64,000 bases of DNA from Fibrella aestuarina BUZ 2. GTDB taxonomy: Bacteria; Bacteroidota; Bacteroidia; Cytophagales; Spirosomataceae. Below are positions 25,902 to 33,831 of the stretch, piece by piece (within the stretch, counting starts at the first letter, position 1; each line of letters opens with the position of its first letter). The notes beneath the pieces were generated by a model. It had not been told where the DNA came from. It saw only the letters and a program-made list of their open reading frames with translations, and made no database searches. The translations under genes and the position numbers were made by a program. Where the stretch lies: assembly GCF_000331105.1 (NCBI RefSeq), contig NC_020054.1, positions 5,831,815 to 5,895,814 of the forward strand. The letters are read 5' to 3'.

Positions 25902-27608
25902 ATGCATACAGCTACAACACGCATAGTTCTGGCCGGGCTGCTCATAGCCGGTGCTTGGTCGGCCACTGCTCAGGACCGCCTGACGGGCAAATCGTTTGCA
26001 ACGCGGGCGGTGGTGATGGCCCGGAACGGGATGGTCTGCACCTCGCACCCACTCTCCACGCAGGCGGCCATCGACGTGCTGCGCAAGGGGGGCAACGCCA
26101 TCGACGCGGCCATTGCCGCTAACGCGATGGAAGGCGTGGTGGAACCCCACGTGAACGGCATCGGGGGCGATCTGTTTGCCATTGTCTGGGACGCCAAAAC
26201 CCGCAAGCTCTACGGCCTCAACGCCTCGGGCCGGTCGCCGTACAGCCTGACCCTGGCCGAGCTGAAAAAGCGCGGCCTCACCCACATCCCGTCGGCCGGG
26301 CCGCTGCCGGTATCGGTGCCGGGGTGTGTGGATGGCTGGTTTGAACTGCACAAGCGATTTGGCAAAACGCCCATGCCCGACATCCTCGCGCACGCCATTC
26401 GCTACGCCCGCGAGGGCTACCCCGTTCACGACGAGGCGGCCTTCTACTGGGGCAGCATGATCGCCCGGATGGGTAAATTCCCCAACGTGATGGACGTGTA
26501 TGCCCCCACGGGAGCCGCCCCTAAACGGGGAGAACTGTTCCGAAACCCGGCGCTGGCCAATACACTCGACAAACTGGCCAAGGGCGGGCGCGATGCCTTC
26601 TACAAAGGCGACATTGCCCGTACGATCGATACCTTCATGAAAAAGAATGGGGGCTTTCTCAGCTACCGCGATCTGGCGGAGCATACCTCCGACTGGATCG
26701 ACCCCGTCTCGACCAACTACCGGGGCTACGACGTGTGGGAGCTGCCGCCCAACGGGCAGGGCATTGCCGTGTTGCAGATGCTCAACGTGCTGGAAGGGTA
26801 CGATTTCTCGAAAATTCCGTGGGGCAGCCCCGAGCACATTCACCGGTTTGTGGAAGCCAAAAAGCTGGTGTTCGAAGACCGGGCGAAGTATTACGCCGAC
26901 ATGGCGTTTGCCAACGTACCGGTGCAGGATCTGATCGCCAAGCCCTACGCCGCCAAACGCCGGGCCCTGATCAACGACGAGCGGGCAGCAGCCAGTGTGG
27001 AAGCGGGCAACCCGGCGCTGAAAGACGGCGACACCATCTACCTGACCGTGGCCGACAGCGACGGCAATATGGTTTCGCTGATTCAGAGCAATTACCGCGG
27101 ATTTGGCTCGGGCATGGTACCCGACGTCCTGGGCTTTACGCTGCAGAACCGGGGCGAGCTCTACAGCCTGACCGAGGGGCAGAACAACACCTATGCGCCC
27201 CACAAACGGCCTTTTCACACCATCATTCCGGCGTTTATCACCAAAGACGGGCAGCCGTTTATGAGCTTCGGGGTGATGGGGGGCAGCTTCCAGCCGTTGG
27301 GGCACGTGCAGATTGTCATGAACATGATCGATTTCGGCATGAACCCGCAGGAAGCCGGCGATGCCCCCCGCATCGACCACGCGGGTTCGTCGGAACCGAC
27401 CGGCGAACGCAGTACGGGCGTCGGCACCATCACGCTCGAGTCGGGCTATCCCTACGAGACCATCCGCGCCCTGATGGTCAAGGGGCATAACGTGGGGTAT
27501 GGATTGGGGAGTTACGGCGGCTATCAGGCCATTATGTACGACGCCAAAAACAAGGTTTACCACGGCGCCACCGAGTCGCGCAAAGACGGGCAGGCCGCCG
27601 GGTTCTGA
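25902..27608 (+). CDS. Gamma-glutamyltransferase family protein
   Basis: A 568-residue exported Ntn-hydrolase precursor. The signal peptide ends near WSATAQ. Family motifs are ARNGMVCTSHPLSTQAAIDVL, GGNAIDAAIAANAMEGVVEPH and GIGGDLFAIVWD, then the ELPPNGQGIAVLQMLN segment. The autoprocessing nucleophile region is DGDTIYLTVADSDGNMVSLIQSN (Thr378 by count), and GFTLQNRG and MGGSFQPLGHVQ follow. Cleavage before Thr378 would give large and small subunits. The canonical threonine pair TTH is TIY here, as in several GGT-like acylases. Function may therefore be glutathione/gamma-glutamyl hydrolysis or a related amide hydrolysis in the periplasm. Confidence 0.85.
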   Translation: MHTATTRIVLAGLLIAGAWSATAQDRLTGKSFATRAVVMARNGMVCTSHPLSTQAAIDVLRKGGNAIDAAIAANAMEGVVEPHVNGIGGDLFAIVWDAKTRKLYGLNASGRSPYSLTLAELKKRGLTHIPSAGPLPVSVPGCVDGWFELHKRFGKTPMPDILAHAIRYAREGYPVHDEAAFYWGSMIARMGKFPNVMDVYAPTGAAPKRGELFRNPALANTLDKLAKGGRDAFYKGDIARTIDTFMKKNGGFLSYRDLAEHTSDWIDPVSTNYRGYDVWELPPNGQGIAVLQMLNVLEGYDFSKIPWGSPEHIHRFVEAKKLVFEDRAKYYADMAFANVPVQDLIAKPYAAKRRALINDERAAASVEAGNPALKDGDTIYLTVADSDGNMVSLIQSNYRGFGSGMVPDVLGFTLQNRGELYSLTEGQNNTYAPHKRPFHTIIPAFITKDGQPFMSFGVMGGSFQPLGHVQIVMNMIDFGMNPQEAGDAPRIDHAGSSEPTGERSTGVGTITLESGYPYETIRALMVKGHNVGYGLGSYGGYQAIMYDAKNKVYHGATESRKDGQAAGF

Positions 27609-27627
27609 CCGCCTCAGGTACGTTGCC

Positions 27628-27662
27628 AGCCCGCCATGCCGGGAGACATGGCGGGCTTTTTT
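27628..27662 (+). terminator. Rho-independent terminator after the gamma-glutamyltransferase gene
   Basis: The stem agcccgccatg (27628-27638) pairs with catggcgggct (27647-27657) around an 8-base loop. A run of T follows (27657-27662). It sits 20 bases after the stop, immediately preceded by a GGTACGTT octamer at 27617. This is the most orthodox terminator in the window. Confidence 0.85.
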
Positions 27663-28049
27663 AGCCGCCGCTCGACCCGTTTTTCGCCGTTGCCAACGCC
27701 TGGCGAGGGGCTGCCGGCCAGGCGGCTTTAGGCAGCGCAGTTGCTGACTCGTTTGTTCCGCTTCATCCAGCGCTTTTGCGGGTTCGCCCGTCTGCCGGTT
27801 GGACCGGCCGAAGCAGGGTGCGAGTTTTAGGACAAAGCCGCTGACGCACCGCAACCAACGTCCTGACCTTATGCACCCTCGCCCATAACCAGCCCGGCAG
27901 CCCCAATGCGTCTGAGTAACTTCGCCCGAACCCCTATACAGGTGGCTGGGTACGTTCCTCCGCCCATGAAGGGCTTTTTCTGGTCGAGTTCCCTACTACT
28001 TTGCGGGGCTTGGCGCTGTGAGATCGCCCGTAGAATCGGTACGTTTGTC
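27663..28049. other. 387-base gap without a recognisable gene
   Basis: GC-rich sequence between the terminator and the first of two tandem kinases. The kinase reading frame stays open back to 27906, but those residues look non-native (Cys/Pro/Arg-rich). A GGTACGTT octamer occurs near 27945 and again near 28038. I see no convincing promoter, RNA or small gene. An antisense frame covering this gap continues far into the GGT gene and is a codon-bias shadow. Confidence 0.4.
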
Positions 28050-29144
28050 ATGGTTCGTTTTTTTCTCCCTCCTACCCCGTTGGAACGTCCCAATGATGTC
28101 TGGCTTCGTGCCATCTGCATACCGCTCATCATTCTGATGGCGAACCTGCTGTACCTGGAAGACAGCCACTACAACCTGGTGGCCTATGCCTTCTGGTCGG
28201 CGGTGGGGATTGCCTATGCGCTGCTGATGTGGGAGATCACCATACGGTGGCTGCTGTTTGTACGGCGGCGTTACACCGGCATCGGGCAAACCCGGCGGCG
28301 GGTACTCATCACCTTCGGCGGGTATTTCGTGATTACCTCCTCGCTACAGGCCCTGATCATCTGGCTCGCCGACCTCACCAACCTCGCCGCCATCGCGATC
28401 AACTGGACCGTCTACGCCCGCCTGATCGCCGTGGGGCTGGTCTGCGTGCTTTTTGTGGGGGCCTTCTACGAACTCATCTACTACATCCAGAAATACCGCG
28501 AGGCCGTACAGGAGTCGGAGGCTATCAAAAAAGTGGGCCTGCAAACCCAGTACGACAACCTTAAAAACCAGGTCAACCCACATTTTCTGTTCAACAGCCT
28601 CAACTCGCTCTCGGCGCTGATTACCGAAGATCGCGGCCGGGCGGGCCTCTTTCTCGATGAACTGTCGAGCGTATATCGCTACCTGTTGCAGGCGGGGCAG
28701 CGGCCACTGGTAACGCTGGACGAAGAGATGACGTTTTTGCAGGCCTACCGTTACCTCCTCGACACCCGATTCGGCGAGTCGCTGCGCTGGGAAATCAACG
28801 TCGGTGAGCAATACCTCGACCAATGGCTGCCGCCGCTCTCGTTACAGACGCTGATCGAGAATGCGCTGCGACACAACGTGCTGCTGCCCGACAAACCGCT
28901 GACGCTGCACCTGGCCACGCCGGCCAACGGCTCGTTGGTGGTCTGCAACGGCATTCAGCGCAAACGAGCCGTCGTGTTTGCCCAACAGGGTGGCCTCAGC
29001 CTGCTGGCAGCCCGCTACGAATCGCTGCAGCTACCGCCACCACTCATTACCGACAACGGCCAGCAGTTTGTGGTGAGCCTGCCGCTGGCGCAGAAAGAGC
29101 AGGTACTGGACACCCTTTCGCTAACGAATGTGCCCATGAAATGA
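28050..29144 (+). CDS. LytS-type sensor kinase, divergent ATP-lid
   Basis: A 364-residue membrane kinase. Four hydrophobic segments lie in residues 17-145 and the coiled linker is YYIQKYREAVQESEAIKK. The phospho-acceptor motif QVNPHFLFNSLN (His178) and N-box TLIENALRHNVLLP are present. Unlike its paralogues, the GVGL-SNI lid is replaced by QQGGLSLLAARY, so ATP binding may be altered. The ATG at 28050 starts MVRFFLPPTPLERPNDVWL, which parallels the kinase at 15382. Its stop overlaps the start of the next kinase by ATGA, making a tandem, probably heteromeric, pair. Confidence 0.82.
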   Translation: MVRFFLPPTPLERPNDVWLRAICIPLIILMANLLYLEDSHYNLVAYAFWSAVGIAYALLMWEITIRWLLFVRRRYTGIGQTRRRVLITFGGYFVITSSLQALIIWLADLTNLAAIAINWTVYARLIAVGLVCVLFVGAFYELIYYIQKYREAVQESEAIKKVGLQTQYDNLKNQVNPHFLFNSLNSLSALITEDRGRAGLFLDELSSVYRYLLQAGQRPLVTLDEEMTFLQAYRYLLDTRFGESLRWEINVGEQYLDQWLPPLSLQTLIENALRHNVLLPDKPLTLHLATPANGSLVVCNGIQRKRAVVFAQQGGLSLLAARYESLQLPPPLITDNGQQFVVSLPLAQKEQVLDTLSLTNVPMK

Positions 29145-30175
29145 AGGTGACGCGCTACTCCAATCAGGATGAACTCTTGCAGTTGGTGATCATTCCCGTT
29201 TACGTGGTCATTCTGAACACGATTTTACTGGGAACCCGCTATTGGCAAGACTGGCCCACGGCCCTGTTTGCCACGGTAGTGGCATTGGGGGTCGCCTTTG
29301 CCACCTGGTTGGTCAACAACGCAGCGGGGTTATACCTCAACCGGCTTTTTCCGAGCCTCAGTCAGCTCTTTCCCCGGCTGCTGTGGCTGCTGGGCTGGTG
29401 TTTGTGTTCGGGCAGTGTGGCCGTGGTGCTGATCTACAGCCTCTACAGCTGGGCCGACGGCCTGCTGTTTCCGCTACGGCCGGGGCGGCTGGGCTGGGCG
29501 CTGGGGTATGAACTGCTGGTGGTGGTGCTGGTCATTACGCTGTACGAGGGCGTCAGAACGTTTGAGCGCTGGGAACAGAAGCTGCGCGAAACCGAGGAGT
29601 TGAAAAAAGCGAACCTGCAAAGCCAGTTTGAAAGCCTGAAGAGCCAGATCAACCCGCACTTCCTCTTCAACAGCCTCAACACCCTCTCGTCGCTGATTGA
29701 AGAAGACCCGCAGCAGGCCGAACTGTTTGTGGATGAGATGGCGAGTGTGTATCGCTACCTGCTCCGTAGCAACGAAAGCCAACTGGCGACGCTGGCCGCC
29801 GAACTGGACTTTGCCCAGTCTTATTTCCATTTGCTACGGACCCGCTACGGCGAACACATTCACCTCGATCAGGACGTAGACCCGCAGTTCCATGAGCGGC
29901 TGCTGCCACCGCTGACGCTGCAACTCCTGCTCGAAAACACGGTCAAGCACAACGTGATCCTACCCGAACAACCGCTGACCATTCAGATTCAAAGCCAGCC
30001 GGACGGCCACCTGGTCGTGCGTAACAACCTGCAACGCAAAAACAGCCGGGTGCTCTCGAACCAGATCGGGCTGGCGAACATCGCGACCCAGTTCCGGCTG
30101 CTGGGCGGGGGCACCATGCGGGTCGACGACGACGGCCTGTTCTTTGCGGTCACGCTACCGTTGTTGCAACGCTAG
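29141..30175 (+). CDS. LytS-type sensor kinase (second of tandem pair)
   Basis: A 344-residue kinase translationally coupled to the one before it. Four hydrophobic segments lie in residues 12-130. The linker is TEELKKANLQSQFESLKSQ, the phospho-acceptor motif QINPHFLFNSLN (His173), and the N-box LLLENTVKHNVILPEQPL. The lid motif reads QIGLANI. It keeps more canonical catalytic features than its partner, so the pair may work as an active/regulatory heterodimer. The polysaccharide locus starts 193 bases downstream but appears to have its own promoter. Confidence 0.87.
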   Translation: MKVTRYSNQDELLQLVIIPVYVVILNTILLGTRYWQDWPTALFATVVALGVAFATWLVNNAAGLYLNRLFPSLSQLFPRLLWLLGWCLCSGSVAVVLIYSLYSWADGLLFPLRPGRLGWALGYELLVVVLVITLYEGVRTFERWEQKLRETEELKKANLQSQFESLKSQINPHFLFNSLNTLSSLIEEDPQQAELFVDEMASVYRYLLRSNESQLATLAAELDFAQSYFHLLRTRYGEHIHLDQDVDPQFHERLLPPLTLQLLLENTVKHNVILPEQPLTIQIQSQPDGHLVVRNNLQRKNSRVLSNQIGLANIATQFRLLGGGTMRVDDDGLFFAVTLPLLQR

Positions 30176-30238
30176 GTTACTGCCTCTTCTGTTGAAAAAC
30201 AGGCATCATATCCGGGCAAAGGGCCTGCCTTTTCTGCG

Positions 30239-30273
30239 TTCCACAAAATGGAACGGCTTTCCACCGGCGGGAA
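30239..30273. promoter_or_regulatory. Tandem activator sites (UAS A) for the first polysaccharide unit
   Basis: Site 1 ttcca-caaaa-tggaa (30239-30253) is a perfect 5+5 inverted repeat with a 5-base centre. Site 2 ttcca-ccggc-gggaa (30259-30273) differs by one base. The sites are 20 bp apart, about two helical turns, joined by cggct. The same layout recurs at 37524 and 48076. Confidence 0.7.
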
Positions 30274-30327
30274 TCCAGACACGCACTCCATAATACAACT
30301 TACTGATAATCAGAAGATTTACCGTAC

Positions 30328-30343
30328 TGGCACAGATTTCGAC
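30328..30343 (+). promoter_or_regulatory. Candidate sigma-54 promoter, weak -12 element
   Basis: tggcacagatttcgac. The -24 box TGGCAC is perfect, but the -12 position carries ttcga, one base out of register, instead of a GC-containing TTGCA-like box. It is kept because it lies 54 bases beyond UAS A, the same distance as in the two better promoters, and 26 bases upstream of the receiver gene. Confidence 0.4.
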
Positions 30344-30368
30344 TTCATGCTGACAAAATCGATCAGCT

Positions 30369-30812
30369 ATGGACAGCAACGAATCTCTTTCCATCTTCAT
30401 CGTCGACGACGATCTCTTCTGCCAGAACCTCTACGAGCAGTTTATCCGTAACCTCGGCTACACCAACATCACGTTGTTCAGTGACGGCCAGGAGTGCCTG
30501 AACCGCCTCACCGATCAGCCCGACGTAATCCTGCTGGACTACCGCATGGAACCCCTCGATGGCCTCGACGTGCTGCGGAAAATCAAGCGGTTCAACCCCG
30601 ACATCTACCTGGTGGTCATCTCCGGGCAAGACGACCTGCAGGTGGCCGTCGACGCCCTGAAGTACGGTGCCTTCGATTACATCATCAAAGGCCAGAACGA
30701 CTTCGAAAAGATCGAGTCGGTGCTCAAAAAGATTCAGAACGTGATGGCGCTGTTGCAGCAACGCCCACGTGGCCGCTGGCAGAAACTATTGACCATGCTG
30801 GGTGCCATATGA
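30369..30812 (+). CDS. Stand-alone receiver-domain response regulator
   Basis: A 147-residue CheY-like protein. Acidic pocket IVDDD (residues 11-15), phospho-acceptor Asp57 in VILLDYRM, Ser/Thr in VVISGQ and Lys in DYIIKG are all present. There is no output domain; a short basic tail ends the protein. It resembles the receiver of the sigma-54 activator at 50737, sharing the VISGQ-x-D, AV-x-x-L and DY-x-x-K spacing. As first gene of the polysaccharide unit it may serve as a phosphate relay or sink for the nearby hybrid kinases. Its stop overlaps the Wza-like start (ATGA). Confidence 0.88.
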   Translation: MDSNESLSIFIVDDDLFCQNLYEQFIRNLGYTNITLFSDGQECLNRLTDQPDVILLDYRMEPLDGLDVLRKIKRFNPDIYLVVISGQDDLQVAVDALKYGAFDYIIKGQNDFEKIESVLKKIQNVMALLQQRPRGRWQKLLTMLGAI

Positions 30813-31570
30813 AACCGATGGTACGCCCACTATTCTACACGCTGATGGTGGTCCTCGCGGGCTGGCTGTCGAGCTGTGCCCCGCGCAACCTCTTCCAGGC
30901 TCCGGCCACCCCTGTAGCCGCGCCCGTCGATTCGACTTTCTTTGGTCAGCAACAAACGCAGTACCGCATCCGCAAAGACGACAAAGTGAGCATCAGCATC
31001 TGGAACCACGACGACCTGAGCGTGGGCTCGCTCTACAGCATCTACAGCGCCAACGAAGTCTACGGCAAGTGGGTGCTGGTGGACCCCAACGGCGACGTGG
31101 CCGTGCCGAAAATCGGGCGCGTACACCTGGCGGGGCTTACGCTGCTGGAAGCCCGCGAGCGGCTGCTGGGTGAGTTTAAAAAGTGGCTCGTCGACCCGAT
31201 CATCGACGTGCGCGTGCTGAACCGCGAAGTGACCGTGCTGGGTGAGCTGAAAAGCCCCGGCAAATTTCTGATTGAAAAAGAGACCAATTCGCTGGTGGAA
31301 CTGGTAGGCCGGGCGGGCGACTTCGACATGTATGCCGACCGGCAGGCCGTAAAGGTCATTCGCACCATCAACGAACAACCGCACACCATCACCATCGACC
31401 TGACGCATATCGATCAGTTCGACCGGCGGAACATCGCCATCCTACCCGGCGACATCATCTACGTACCAGCCCGGAAAGGCAAATTCTGGGACAAACGGGC
31501 GGGCCCCAGTGTGCTGCCCATTGCCAGTGCCATTACCACCCTCGCGGTGCTGTTCAAAACCTTCTTTTAA
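30809..31570 (+). CDS. Polysaccharide export lipoprotein (Wza-like, Poly_export/SLBB)
   Basis: A 253-residue outer-membrane export protein. The lipoprotein signal ends LAGWLSSC (Cys near 21). The Poly_export domain follows (YRIRKDDKVSISIWNHDDL ... WVLVDPNGDVAVPKIGRVHLAGLTLLEARERL), then an SLBB domain (VTVLGELKSPGKFLIEKETNSLVELVGRAGDF) and DIIYVPARKG. A C-terminal hydrophobic stretch (PIASAITTLAVLF) could be the membrane-spanning helix. It forms the outer-membrane pore with the Wzc-like protein encoded next. Confidence 0.9.
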   Translation: MKPMVRPLFYTLMVVLAGWLSSCAPRNLFQAPATPVAAPVDSTFFGQQQTQYRIRKDDKVSISIWNHDDLSVGSLYSIYSANEVYGKWVLVDPNGDVAVPKIGRVHLAGLTLLEARERLLGEFKKWLVDPIIDVRVLNREVTVLGELKSPGKFLIEKETNSLVELVGRAGDFDMYADRQAVKVIRTINEQPHTITIDLTHIDQFDRRNIAILPGDIIYVPARKGKFWDKRAGPSVLPIASAITTLAVLFKTFF

Positions 31571-31635
31571 ACACTGTACTCCGTTCACTGCCGCCAGCGT
31601 ACGTTGTCGCCAGCCAACAGAGCACTCAACATAGT

Positions 31636-33831
31636 ATGTCGGAGCTATCAAAAACGCTGGGGCTGCTGGGGCCATTTGTGCGCGGCCTGCCCTTCACCAT
31701 CCTGGTTATGGCCATCGCGCTGTTTCTGGCAGGCCGGTACCTGCAATACGCGACGCCCATGTATGACAGCATGGCGAAGATTAAGCTGGCCGACGTAAAC
31801 GAGGGGGCTCCCAGCGCCAACCTCTACAAAGATTTCGACGTGTTTGTCAATGCCAACAAGATTCTGGCCGAGGTCGAACTGCTGAAGTCGAACGTGCTGC
31901 TGACCAAAGCCCTGTCGACCCTCGATCTGGCCGTGAGCATCTACCGGGTTGGTAGCCTGCGCAAAACCGATCTGTATGGGCAGTCGCCGGTGCGGATCAC
32001 GGCGGCCCTGTCCAACCCCAAGCTCTATAACCAGGTGTTTGGGCTGGCGATCCGGCGCGACACGCTGCTGACGATCACGTTGCCGGGCGGAAAAACCCTT
32101 CAGGGCAAACTCAACCAGATTCTCACCTTCGACGACGGCACGCTCTTCATCGGACGCAACGATGCCCTGCTGGCCAAACGGCCGAATCTGGTCATCAACG
32201 ACCGGTTCGAATTCATTGTCCGCAGTCAGGAAAACGTGGTGGAGTCGGTGGTGGGTGATCTCGACGTGATGGCCGTCGACAAAGACATTCCGGTGCTGCG
32301 CATCAGCTACAAAAGTCCGGTGCCTCAGAAAGCCGCCGACGTGGTGAACGGCATTGCGGCGGCTTACATCGCCGACGGTGTCAACGACCGTTTCCGGGCC
32401 GCCGACACCACCTCTGGTTTTCTGGCTAAAGAGCTGAAAGCCTACCAGGACCGGCTGTCGGCCAGCGAACGGGCCATCGAAGCTTACCGTAACAACAAAA
32501 ACATCATCAACATCCGGCAGGAAACCGAAACCGACCTGCGCAAAATTTCGGACCTGAAAAAACAGCTGTCGAGCGTCCACATGAATATGCTGGCCATCGA
32601 CAGCCTGAGCCGCTCCATCCGGCAGCATCCCGATTTCCTCAAAACGGCACCCAACTTCGAGGCCTTCACCGACCTGCTGTCGACGGAGATCATCAAGAAA
32701 ATGAAGCAGTTGCAGGGCGACCGCCGCGAGTTGCTGGTGCGCTACACCCCCGACCACGAGAAGGTGCGGCTGCTGGACACGCAGATGAACGACCTCGCCG
32801 ACTACATGCGCGAGAGCATCAACAACACGCTCACCAACCTGAGAATCAAACACCGCGACCTGAGCGAAACCATCAGCGAAGCCGAGGCCACGTTTATCGG
32901 GTTGCCCACCAAGGAAAAAACCATGACGGTGCTGGAACGCAACTTCAGCCTCGACGAACAGATTTACCGGTTTCTGCACCAGAAGCGCACCGAAGCCGAT
33001 ATTGCCCGGGCGGCGACCATTTCGTTTCACCGGGTCATTACGGAAGGCAAGGTGGCCACGAAGCCCATCTCGCCCAACCCCATGCTTACCAAGGTGCTGG
33101 CAGGCTTCCTGAGCCTGCTGTTCAGCGTGCTGATCATCTACGGCGTGCATTTTATGAAAGCGCGGGTGAACTCCGTAACCCTTATTCAGAAAAACTCCGA
33201 AACGCCCGTTGCCGCTGCCGTTCCGTTTCTGGCCAAACCCACGCAGGCGCAGTTGCTCTTCCGGCAGTGGGCGCTGCACATGGACCTTAAACAACGCCTC
33301 GAATCGGGCGCGGTGGTGGTGGTCTCGTCGTTTGACAGTCAGGAAGGCAAGCGAACCATCACCCGCGGGCTGGTGCAGGCCATGACCAACCTGGGCAAAT
33401 CGGTGCTGGTGGTTGATGCCGACGGCACCATGACGGCGGGCATCGACCAGCCCGACGTGACGTATGTCGATCTGCCGCAGGTCGACGAGCACTGGCAACG
33501 GCCCATCACCTGGCAACCGCTGCTCAACGCCTGGCGCAACCAGTTCGACGTGATCGTGGTCAAAAATGCGCCCCTCGCGCAGGAGTCGGCGGCGGCGATG
33601 CTGATGGCCTCGGCCACGCTGAACCTGCTGCTGCTCGACAGCCGACGTACCCGGCAAAACCGGATTCTGGAGGCCGATCTGCTCAAGGAGAACCTGCACC
33701 TGCCCCCCATGGAGTTTGTGCTCAACCGGGCGGGCTACACGCCATCGATCTTCCGCGAGGCGTTCCAGTTTTTGCGGAAGCTGGGCCGACGCCGCCCCGC
33801 TCAACCCAAACCCAAAGCCCTGCCCGCATGA
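31636..33831 (+). CDS. Wzc-like chain-length/export protein with degenerate BY-kinase domain
   Basis: A 731-residue inner-membrane co-polymerase. TM1 is at residues ~18-38, a long periplasmic Wzz domain with coiled coils (GFLAKELKAYQDRLSASERAIEAY) follows, and TM2 is at ~495-515. A C-terminal cytoplasmic P-loop-like domain comes last. Its Walker A position reads SFDSQEGKRTI rather than PGEGKST, Walker A' is VLVVDAD, and the Tyr-rich tail typical of bacterial tyrosine kinases is missing. ATP hydrolysis and autophosphorylation are doubtful. It is probably a structural partner for Wza, Wzx and Wzy. Its stop overlaps the flippase start. Confidence 0.85.
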   Translation: MSELSKTLGLLGPFVRGLPFTILVMAIALFLAGRYLQYATPMYDSMAKIKLADVNEGAPSANLYKDFDVFVNANKILAEVELLKSNVLLTKALSTLDLAVSIYRVGSLRKTDLYGQSPVRITAALSNPKLYNQVFGLAIRRDTLLTITLPGGKTLQGKLNQILTFDDGTLFIGRNDALLAKRPNLVINDRFEFIVRSQENVVESVVGDLDVMAVDKDIPVLRISYKSPVPQKAADVVNGIAAAYIADGVNDRFRAADTTSGFLAKELKAYQDRLSASERAIEAYRNNKNIINIRQETETDLRKISDLKKQLSSVHMNMLAIDSLSRSIRQHPDFLKTAPNFEAFTDLLSTEIIKKMKQLQGDRRELLVRYTPDHEKVRLLDTQMNDLADYMRESINNTLTNLRIKHRDLSETISEAEATFIGLPTKEKTMTVLERNFSLDEQIYRFLHQKRTEADIARAATISFHRVITEGKVATKPISPNPMLTKVLAGFLSLLFSVLIIYGVHFMKARVNSVTLIQKNSETPVAAAVPFLAKPTQAQLLFRQWALHMDLKQRLESGAVVVVSSFDSQEGKRTITRGLVQAMTNLGKSVLVVDADGTMTAGIDQPDVTYVDLPQVDEHWQRPITWQPLLNAWRNQFDVIVVKNAPLAQESAAAMLMASATLNLLLLDSRRTRQNRILEADLLKENLHLPPMEFVLNRAGYTPSIFREAFQFLRKLGRRRPAQPKPKALPA

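Noticed and set aside
25887..27854. 655-residue open frame on the minus strand
   Set aside because: It lies fully antisense to the gamma-glutamyltransferase gene, is rich in His/Arg/Gly/Val as expected from the complement of a GC-biased gene, and shows no family motif.
31648..33804. 718-residue open frame antisense to the Wzc-like gene
   Set aside because: The plus-strand frame has clear Wzz features and couples to its neighbour; the antisense frame has only composition-driven sequence.
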